NCBI GenBank assembly: GCA_966211215.1
Contig: CBIHNR010000134.1
Span: 1 to 15,707, forward strand
Reading direction: 5' to 3'
DNA length: 15,707 nt
Source: Desertivirga sp966211215
Lineage (GTDB): Bacteria > Bacteroidota > Bacteroidia > Sphingobacteriales > Sphingobacteriaceae
The translations under genes were made by a program, and so were the position numbers. Positions 6,507 through 12,402 of this stretch are shown piece by piece. The notes under the pieces were generated by a model that had not been told where the DNA came from, did no database searches, and saw only the letters and a program-made list of their open reading frames with translations. Each line of letters opens with the position of its first letter. The first letter of the stretch is position 1.

Positions 6507-6533
6507 CCGTCTGCTGAAGCAGACGGCAATAGA
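6507..6533 (-). repeat. REP-like palindrome, cluster 2 unit a
   Basis: CCGTCTGCT-GA-AGCAGACGG plus CAATAGA is the same element as at 1433-1459, with one loop change. It starts four bases after the glycerate kinase stop codon and could protect the 3' end of that mRNA or stop its transcription. Confidence 0.75.
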
Positions 6534-6606
6534 TTCTCCCCTGGGTATTTCAAAAAATTTGCTAAGGCTAACATAATACTCTCTCACTATTCGAAAGCGA
6601 TATTTT

Positions 6607-6633
6607 TCTATTGCCGTTGGTTTTAACCAACGG
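6607..6633 (+). repeat. REP-like palindrome, cluster 2 unit b
   Basis: TCTATTG followed by CCGTTGGTT-TT-AACCAACGG. Compared with the unit at 1338 the stem carries a paired C-to-T and G-to-A change, which keeps the hairpin intact. Heptamers of this cluster face inwards, unlike cluster 1. Confidence 0.75.
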
Positions 6634-6644
6634 AGCCAAGGTAT

Positions 6645-6689
6645 CATCAAAAACAAAAGGCTTTAGCCGCCTATGCAACTAAAGCCTTT
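6645..6689 (-). terminator. Probable terminator of the cytochrome gene
   Basis: On the minus strand AAAGGCTTTAG pairs perfectly with CTAAAGCCTTT (11 bp, 12-base loop; 6679-6689 and 6656-6666) and is followed by TGTTTTTG. It lies about 40 bases past the end of the cytochrome gene. The stem includes the 12-bp word shared with cluster 1, so it is also part of the repeat cluster. Confidence 0.6.
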
Positions 6690-6727
6690 ATCTATTCCAG
6701 TTCCCCAGCTAAATAGTGGGCAATTCT

Positions 6728-7084
6728 TTACATCTCCTGCATTCCTGTTTTCTTCCATTGAACGAAAACGTTAATGGTTGAATCTGATAACTTTGAGTGT
6801 TTTGCTGGCATAAAGCCATGTTGCCCAGGATTCTTTTGAATGCTTTCGATTACTTCGTCTATTTCGTGTTTAACCGCAGCAAAAGTATTTAATGGTTCTT
6901 TTTTGCCCGGAGGAATATGGCAAGGAGAACAATGTTTTACCACCAGTGGCTGAATATCAGCCACATAGGTAACCTTCATTTTGCTTGATGACGATGCTGC
7001 TGTCTCTTGAGCTTTCTTTTTTGTGGTGCAAAGCTGTAATAAAAAAGCTGATGCAATTAGTAATAGGATATAAAACTTTCTCAT
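6728..7084 (-). CDS. Small lipid-anchored mono-haem c-type cytochrome
   Basis: The 118-residue precursor begins MRKFYILLLIASAFLLQLC, a lipoprotein signal peptide with the lipidated cysteine at 19. A low-complexity linker (AQETAASSSS) follows. The single haem-binding motif CSPCH (52-56) sits in the context VADIQPLVVKHCSPCH. Met92 in HGFMPAK is a likely distal ligand. The fold resembles short cytochrome c domains found in Bacteroidota lipoproteins, which pass electrons in the periplasm or at a membrane surface. The open frame reaches back to 7171, but the lipoprotein signal fixes the start at 7084, 64 bases after the end of the WYL regulator gene on the same strand. A partial promoter box precedes it. 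Its redox partner is unknown. Confidence 0.82.
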   Translation of the reverse strand: MRKFYILLLIASAFLLQLCTTKKKAQETAASSSSKMKVTYVADIQPLVVKHCSPCHIPPGKKEPLNTFAAVKHEIDEVIESIQKNPGQHGFMPAKHSKLSDSTINVFVQWKKTGMQEM

Positions 7085-7101
7085 GTGGAATTTTCGCTGC
7101 G

Positions 7102-7109
7102 CTAAAGTA
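7102..7109 (-). promoter_or_regulatory. Possible -7 box TACTTTAG of cytochrome gene
   Basis: One mismatch from TAnnTTTG (last base G kept, third T changed to A), 17 bases ahead of the ATG at 7084 and in the gap after the WYL gene. It suggests that the cytochrome gene may have its own promoter in addition to read-through. Confidence 0.3.
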
Positions 7110-7148
7110 GGATTATTCTTGAATTGTAAGTGAAATGTAAAAAAGTTT

Positions 7149-8093
7149 TTAAAGGCGCTGAGCGATTTCATCCAAAAGCGATTTGACTTTTGCTTTTAGC
7201 GGCTCCGATTTAACGATATCAGCTTCGTCACCAAACATCATATACCAGCGGGCAAACCCTTCTATTGAATTTGTAAGAAAAACCATTTCCACACAATCAT
7301 TTTTTACTGTTTCAGAAATAAATCCATTATAATATTTCTGCCCGTCGAGATATCCGTGGGCTCTTTTCGAAACGTTTAGAATTACTTCCTGAACATCACG
7401 TTCGCATTTTTGGCTATCCATGTATTGCTGTAAAGTTGGGTGCTGTTTAAGAAAGGATTTCTCTGTAAGGCATACATCTGATATGCGGTCGAGGCGAAAA
7501 TCTCGATAATCGTTGCGCATCAGGCAATAGGCAATTAAGTGCCAGTAATTGTCGAGATAAAAAACACCAACTGGCTCAACCTCACGTACATTAGCTTCCT
7601 GACGGTAGTGTGTAAAATAGTGAATTTTTATAGCTTTCTTCTCGGCAATACTTTTAAGCGTGGTTTGCAGGAGATTCAGTTCGAGTGCGTTGTTCTTCTG
7701 CCGCCTGCTTTTGATCACCGCTATACTGGAATCAATGTCTTCAAGAAACTCCTTTTCGGAAGAACGTAGTACCGCCTTTATTTTATACATAGCCGACGAG
7801 TAGTCTGCACTGGTATTGGCATCAGTTAACTGTTCCACCAACTTTTCGGCAGTTAGAAAGGCTGAAGCTTCCTCCCTGCTGAACATTACCGGCGGCAATC
7901 GGTAGCCCTCTACCAATGAATAGCCTACTCCCGCCTCGCCTATTACCGGAATACCAGCCTCTTCAAGCGATTTTATATCCCGGTAAACTGTACGCAAGCT
8001 TATTCCAAAACGATCGGCAATATCCTGAGCCTTTACTACACGCCTTGTTTGAAGCTGAATTAAAATAGCGGATATACGGTCGATACGGTTCAT
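7149..8093 (-). CDS. WYL-domain transcriptional regulator (YafY-like, HTH plus WYL)
   Basis: A DNA-binding regulator of 314 residues. An N-terminal winged helix-turn-helix (about 3-60: RIDRISAILIQLQTRRVV, ADRFGISLRTVYRDIKSLEEAGIPVIGEAGVGYSL) is followed by a linker helix region. The WYL domain spans about 145-215 (AIKIHYFTHYR, EVEPVGVFYLDNYWHLIAYC, DYRDFRLDRISDV), and a C-terminal WCX extension closes with GFARWYMMFGDEADIVKSEPLKAKV. The name-giving triplet reads W184-H185-L186 instead of W-Y-L, while the arginines of the FRLDRI motif are kept. WYL domains sense ligands, often nucleic-acid related. The frame opens at 8156, but the family begins right before the RIDRISAIL helix, so the ATG at 8093 is preferred. 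It is upstream of the cytochrome gene on the same strand; its target is unknown. Confidence 0.88.
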   Translation of the reverse strand: MNRIDRISAILIQLQTRRVVKAQDIADRFGISLRTVYRDIKSLEEAGIPVIGEAGVGYSLVEGYRLPPVMFSREEASAFLTAEKLVEQLTDANTSADYSSAMYKIKAVLRSSEKEFLEDIDSSIAVIKSRRQKNNALELNLLQTTLKSIAEKKAIKIHYFTHYRQEANVREVEPVGVFYLDNYWHLIAYCLMRNDYRDFRLDRISDVCLTEKSFLKQHPTLQQYMDSQKCERDVQEVILNVSKRAHGYLDGQKYYNGFISETVKNDCVEMVFLTNSIEGFARWYMMFGDEADIVKSEPLKAKVKSLLDEIAQRL

Positions 8094-8194
8094 GAAGAAA
8101 GAAGCTAAACTTTGGGAAGCAAAAGAAGCCATAGTGCCGGAGAATTCCAACACCATGGCTAACCAAATATTAAATTATAATATGAGAATATTTC

Positions 8195-8220
8195 AAAAGA
8201 GCTACGGAGCGGCAGCTCCT
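8195..8220 (-). terminator. Possible terminator of the starch cluster
   Basis: On the minus strand, GAGCT (8214-8218) can pair with AGCTC (8199-8203), or GGAGC (8215-8219) with GCTCC (8206-8210), directly before TTTTG. It lies about 55 bases after the stop codon of the last starch gene. The stem is short, so efficiency is uncertain. Confidence 0.4.
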
Positions 8221-8273
8221 GAGAAATCGGTTTAAAAGGCAAATATCAGGCTGCACCTAAAACCAAGCCCTGC

Positions 8274-10169
8274 TTATTTAAGGGCCGTACTGCTATAAAT
8301 ATGATATTCGCCAGGAGCCAGTACCATTGCAGTTGCTGCACTGGAAATGTTCAGGGATTGCCCTGAAAGATAATCGATCCAAACGCCGGTTGAAGGAAAT
8401 GTAATTGTTGCTGTTGATGAGCTCACGTCAAAGTTTCCTACTACAAGAACGTTTGCATCAGAACCTGTTAAGCGGATTGTCTTCACTCCTCCTGCCAGGC
8501 TGTATTCGAAATTTGTACTTGTGAATACCGGATTTTTAATCTTCATCTTTATTAGTTTGGCATACACATCATGTAGGGCTTTACGTTCCGGAACGCTGTA
8601 ATAATCCCAGCGGATAGGTTTCTCCCCTGTCCGGCCGTTTTGATTGATACTGATATCGTAACCCAGTTCGCCAAATTGCCAAACCATCTTAGGGCCGGGA
8701 ATAGCGAAAAAAAATGCAGCAGCCATCTCATTTCTTTTTAAGGCAGTGGCAGCATCTTTAATCGAATAACTGCCTGATGCATTTCCATATTGGATGTTCT
8801 TAAAAGTAAGCCGCTCTTCATCATGGCTTTCCATAAATGAAACAAGATTATCGGGTTTAGTGAACGTATGAGTTGTGTAAAACTGTCCTGAAAAATTGGA
8901 CCCGCTGAGCCAGCCCATAGTGGCTTCGTTGAAATTGTGGTTGCCATTATTCCAGAACATCATGCCGTTTTCCGAAAGCTCTTTTTCTTCCTGGTTGCTA
9001 CCGAAATGCTCCAAAATCACATAGAAGTTATTATTGTCTACGCTTTTGATAAAGTTATTATACTCGTTCCAAATGGCCACGCGGCTGGCATCATAGGCAC
9101 TCCAATTGCCAACCCCGGCTTCTGTAATGCCAGAGTTTTTCTGGGTAAAGCCTTTAGACAGATCAAATCGGTATCCATCTATATGGTACTCTTTCATCCA
9201 ATATTCTATTACTTTTTTAGAGAAATACTTAGTTGCGGCACTCTCATGATTAAAGTCGTAGCCTACATTATAGGGATGCGTTGGGACTGCATTAAACCAG
9301 GGGCTATTAGTCGCAGGGCGGTTATTGGCGGCATCCCAATACATTTGCACCATAGGCGATTGCCCGAAAGAGTGGTTCAGCACCATGTCTAAAATTACAG
9401 CTATCCCTTTCGCATGGCATTCGTCGATGAAAGCTTTAAGAGCATTCCTGGTTCCGTAGTACTTATCAGGGGCAAAATAAAACGATGGATTATATCCCCA
9501 TGAAAGGTTGCCTTCAAACTCATTTACAGGCATTAGCTCGATAGCATTAACACCCAGGCCTACCAGATAATTTAAGGTATCTTTTAATGTTTCATAATCA
9601 TGCGCTGCGATAAAATCTCGTACCAGTAGTTCGTAAATAACGAGGTTCTTTTTATCCGGACGGGTAAAGCCGGTGTTTTTCCAGATATAGGATGGTTTAT
9701 TGCCTTGCATCACGCTCACTATTCCGGTGGTTTTACCGGTTGGATAGGCCTTCAGATTGGGATAGTTATTGGATGGAATATAGCTATCGTTATTAGGGTC
9801 GAGTATTTTTTCGGCATAAGGATCGGCTACTTTTAAGTTTCCATCTATCAGGAATTGGTAGGCATATTCTTTATCTGGGTCGAGGTTATCAACTTGTATC
9901 CACCAACGGCTTTTATCGGCCGTATTTTTCAAGGTATATTTTGCATCAGCCTGCCAGTTGTTGAAATCGCCAATTACTGACACAGAGCTTTTTCCGGGAG
10001 CGTATAGATTGAAAATGGCTGAGGTTCCGGAATTGATATAGGTTACCCCATCCAATGCGTTGGACGGAACTTCTGTTTTAGTTATTTTTTCGTCTTCTAC
10101 CGCTTTCTTGCGGCAGGAGACATCCAGGAATGCTACGAACATAGCAAGTATGATGTATAGTTGTTTCAT
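8274..10169 (-). CDS. Lipid-anchored GH13 alpha-amylase-family enzyme with N-terminal glycogen-binding-like domain
   Basis: The 631-residue precursor starts MKQLYIILAMFVAFLDVSC, a lipoprotein signal with Cys19. A beta-sandwich of CBM48/E-set type follows (about 45-115: IFNLYAPGKSSVSVIGDFNNW, DKEYAYQFLIDG). Then comes the GH13 barrel: region I DMVLNH (261-266), region II DGYRFDLSKG with nucleophile D336, region III VILEHFG with acid/base E387, region IV FMESHDEERL with D450, and a C-terminal beta domain. All three catalytic acids are present. It should cut alpha-1,4 (or alpha-1,6) links in starch or maltodextrins; placement at the outer surface, like SusG, is inferred from the lipid anchor. 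The 58-family binding insertion known from SusG is not apparent. An upstream ATG at 10214 is rejected because it would bury the signal peptide. It is the last gene of the cluster, 167 bases after the SusA-like gene. Confidence 0.9.
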   Translation of the reverse strand: MKQLYIILAMFVAFLDVSCRKKAVEDEKITKTEVPSNALDGVTYINSGTSAIFNLYAPGKSSVSVIGDFNNWQADAKYTLKNTADKSRWWIQVDNLDPDKEYAYQFLIDGNLKVADPYAEKILDPNNDSYIPSNNYPNLKAYPTGKTTGIVSVMQGNKPSYIWKNTGFTRPDKKNLVIYELLVRDFIAAHDYETLKDTLNYLVGLGVNAIELMPVNEFEGNLSWGYNPSFYFAPDKYYGTRNALKAFIDECHAKGIAVILDMVLNHSFGQSPMVQMYWDAANNRPATNSPWFNAVPTHPYNVGYDFNHESAATKYFSKKVIEYWMKEYHIDGYRFDLSKGFTQKNSGITEAGVGNWSAYDASRVAIWNEYNNFIKSVDNNNFYVILEHFGSNQEEKELSENGMMFWNNGNHNFNEATMGWLSGSNFSGQFYTTHTFTKPDNLVSFMESHDEERLTFKNIQYGNASGSYSIKDAATALKRNEMAAAFFFAIPGPKMVWQFGELGYDISINQNGRTGEKPIRWDYYSVPERKALHDVYAKLIKMKIKNPVFTSTNFEYSLAGGVKTIRLTGSDANVLVVGNFDVSSSTATITFPSTGVWIDYLSGQSLNISSAATAMVLAPGEYHIYSSTALK

Positions 10170-10212
10170 GGTGTGGGTAAAGATGTGAGTAGATGGATAT
10201 GAATTGATAAAC

Positions 10213-10320
10213 ACGAATTTAAATGCACGAATTTAAATGCACGAATTACACGAATTTGAGCGAACCGGCTTGGCTGTTAATCGAATTTAACCGCACGAAT
10301 TACGCGAATTGGGACGAATT
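10213..10320. repeat. ACGAATT short-repeat array between GH13 genes
   Basis: Eight copies of NCGAATT (six exact ACGAATT at 10213, 10227, 10241, 10250, 10295 and 10314; TCGAATT at 10281; GCGAATT at 10304) fill the gap between the two GH13 genes. Steps are 14, 14, 9, 31, 14, 9 and 10 bases, so the 14-9 step occurs twice. On the coding strand of the cluster it reads AATTCGT repeats, ending about 44 bases before the lipoprotein amylase ATG. I recall similar AATTCGTG-rich gaps in other Bacteroidota. Confidence 0.65.
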
Positions 10321-10336
10321 GATGCTCATTCATTCA

Positions 10337-12184
10337 TTACTCAAGCTCAAGTACTCGTGTGGTTTGCGCTGGTATCTTCAGGGTTTCTATGTTGTTTATG
10401 TTTTCATCTGTTAGTATGTCTTTCGCTTTTTTATAGTTTCCCATGCGCTCGCTAAAGCGAGAGGTTTGGAGATTGCTTTCGTGTTCATTGCTGTTGCAGA
10501 CTACCATTACTGTTTTTTGGCTGTCATACCTGAAGAACACGTAAACTCCGTTTTCGGGGACGTATTGCATTAGTTTACCGTTTTGAAGCGCTGGTGTAAT
10601 TTTGCGGTAATTAGCTAGCTTGCTAAAAAAGCTGTGGGCTTCATTTTCTTTTTCGGTTCTGCCTTTTGGGCTGAATTTATTGGCTTTATCTTCTGCCCAA
10701 CCACCTTTAAAATCCATGCGCACCAAGCCATCCGGGTTTGAGAAATTCTTCATTAAAAGTTCCGTTCCGTAATATACCTGGGGAATGCCCCTGGTGGTAA
10801 GCAGTAATGTTAGCCCGGATTTGTATTTAGCGAAATTTTCTCCAACGATGGAGTAGTAACGGCTCATATCGTGGTTATCCATGAAAATTACATTTCGGTA
10901 GGGATCCTGGTAGATGAAGTCGTTTGCCAGAACTGAATACAAACGGTTTACTCCGGTTGTCCATTCGAATTTTCCATTGAGGGTTTCAAAAATGGCATCC
11001 TTAATTTGCACGTCGGTTATGCCAGGAAGTTCGGTATCAAAATTTCTATTCACGGTGCTTCCCTGTGTGAAAAAAGCCTGATTTACAACTCCGTTTACCA
11101 GCGTCTCTCCAAAAATGGAAAGTGTTGGAAACTCAGCCTTTAACTTCTTTGCCCAATCTGCCATGTAAGATGGTTCATTGTAAGGATAGGTATCCAGGCG
11201 CAAGCCATCGATACCGGCATATTCAATCCACCAAATATGGTTTTGATTAAGATAATTCTGAACGTAGGGATTACTTTGGTTTAAATCGGGCATTGAAGGT
11301 ACAAACCAGCCATCAAGCATTCTTTTCCGGTCGGCTTGCGAAGCGTACGGATCCATTACCGTTTGGTCTTTATAGGTGGTTTGGGTGTATTTTTCCCACT
11401 GGTGAACCCAATCTTTCATTGGCATATCTTTGATGAACCAATGCTCTGTACCTACGTGATTATGCACAACATCTTTGATCACCTTTAAACCCTTTTTATG
11501 GCTTTCATCCACAAACCTTTTATAAAGTTCCTTAGTGCCATAACGCGGGTCGATTTTGTAATGATCTGTTACAGCATAACCATGGTAAGACGCCTGGACC
11601 ATATCGTTTTCCAATTCGGGTGTGTTCCATATTGCAGTTATACCCAAGTCTTTGAGGTAATCGAGGTGGTTGATAATACCTTGCAAATCGCCGCCGTGGC
11701 GGTAGTACATTGAATCGCGGTTTAAGGTTGTTTCGCGCATTCCTTTCACAATGTCATTGCTCTTATCGCCGTTAGAAAAGCGGTCGGGCATGATGAGATA
11801 AATCAGGTCGCTGCTATTAACGCCCTGTATCCTTCCCCCCGACTTATCCCTTTCCTTTAACACATAGTTGTAGGTAATATTTTTTGCTTTGTTTTTAGAA
11901 AAGACAATCGGGAATTTCCCTGCTTTGGCAGATGGCTCGATCTCTAAATCGAGAAATAAATAATTGGGGTTTTCGACTTTATTAATCTTTTGAAGCCTAA
12001 CTCCCGGATAATCGATAACAACGGTTCGTTCAGCAATTTTGTCGCCATGAACAATCAGCTGAAGCTTTGAGTTATTCATGCCCACCCACCAGAACATGGG
12101 CTCTATGCGTTCTAAAGCCGGTATCTGTGCAAAAAGAACCGTTGTTATTAGTTGAGTGAGAGTGATGAGGAAGAGTTTTTTCAT
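10337..12184 (-). CDS. susA: Periplasmic GH13 neopullulanase/cyclomaltodextrinase (SusA-like)
   Basis: Hydrolyses maltodextrins, cyclodextrins or pullulan fragments in the periplasm. The 615 residues begin with a signal peptide (MKKLFLITLTQLITTVLFAQ, no lipobox cysteine). A cyclomaltodextrinase N-terminal beta domain follows (about 22-115, IEPMFWWVGMNNSKLQLIVHG). The GH13 barrel carries LIYLIMPDRFSNGD (127-140), region I DVVHNH (238-243), region II GLRLD with nucleophile D331, region III FGET with acid/base E360, and region IV MDNHDMSR with D439. A short C-terminal beta domain (about 535-615) ends VLELE. The layout matches Bacteroides SusA and flavobacterial cyclomaltodextrinases. It lies between the GH31 and the lipoprotein GH13 genes on the same strand, probably one transcription unit, though repeat-filled gaps of 167 and 218 bases flank it. 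Confidence 0.93.
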   Translation of the reverse strand: MKKLFLITLTQLITTVLFAQIPALERIEPMFWWVGMNNSKLQLIVHGDKIAERTVVIDYPGVRLQKINKVENPNYLFLDLEIEPSAKAGKFPIVFSKNKAKNITYNYVLKERDKSGGRIQGVNSSDLIYLIMPDRFSNGDKSNDIVKGMRETTLNRDSMYYRHGGDLQGIINHLDYLKDLGITAIWNTPELENDMVQASYHGYAVTDHYKIDPRYGTKELYKRFVDESHKKGLKVIKDVVHNHVGTEHWFIKDMPMKDWVHQWEKYTQTTYKDQTVMDPYASQADRKRMLDGWFVPSMPDLNQSNPYVQNYLNQNHIWWIEYAGIDGLRLDTYPYNEPSYMADWAKKLKAEFPTLSIFGETLVNGVVNQAFFTQGSTVNRNFDTELPGITDVQIKDAIFETLNGKFEWTTGVNRLYSVLANDFIYQDPYRNVIFMDNHDMSRYYSIVGENFAKYKSGLTLLLTTRGIPQVYYGTELLMKNFSNPDGLVRMDFKGGWAEDKANKFSPKGRTEKENEAHSFFSKLANYRKITPALQNGKLMQYVPENGVYVFFRYDSQKTVMVVCNSNEHESNLQTSRFSERMGNYKKAKDILTDENINNIETLKIPAQTTRVLELE

Positions 12185-12203
12185 GTTTACTTTTATAGAT
12201 TAA

Positions 12204-12397
12204 CCATAGAGCATACTAAGGTTTCACAGAGGGGCTGCTACATAGGCCGTTTTTCGCGCGGAAGCGCAGAGCTTACGCAAAGGCGCGTTTGTTATAAAGC
12301 GTCTGACATCTTTGTCCGCAGGACTCCCTAGGAGAGATGTCTGACACTTTACCTCCGTGGCCCTTTGCGATGTTATTTATGGGCACTGTGATTACCA
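12204..12397. repeat. Composite intergenic repeat region between GH31 and SusA-like genes
   Basis: The 218-base gap has no gene. It contains ACCATAGAGCATACTAAGG and TTTCACAGAGG at one side, CGCGGAAGCGC and TTACGCAAAGGCGC in the middle, and CCTCCGTGGCCCTTTGCG with GGGCACTGTG at the other. Such 'cacagag / ctttgcg' wording recurs in Bacteroidota intergenic repeats that I recall from genomes of the group. The nested hairpin at 12301-12345 sits inside. I see no promoter box. Confidence 0.45.
12301..12345. repeat. Nested-hairpin element
   Basis: GACATCT (12305-12311) pairs with AGATGTC (12335-12341). After one T-T mismatch, GTC (12301-12303) pairs with GAC (12343-12345). Inside are a GTCC-GCA-GGAC hairpin (12314-12324) and TCC-CTA-GGA (12325-12333), giving a three-arm shape. 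GTCTGACA also occurs as a direct repeat at 12301 and 12339. Confidence 0.5.
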
Positions 12398-12402
12398 TCT
12401 TC

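Noticed and set aside
8937..9392. 151-codon open frame on the plus strand
   Set aside because: Lies fully antisense to the GH13 lipoprotein gene, has no recognisable domain, and is explained by that gene's codon pattern.
10213..10320. CRISPR array
   Set aside because: Repeats are only 7 bases with irregular 9-31 base steps, and no cas genes are nearby.
10223..10414. 63-codon plus-strand frame
   Set aside because: Built from the ACGAATT repeats and the antisense of the SusA-like gene end; repetitive MHEFKCTNYTNLSE text is a repeat product.
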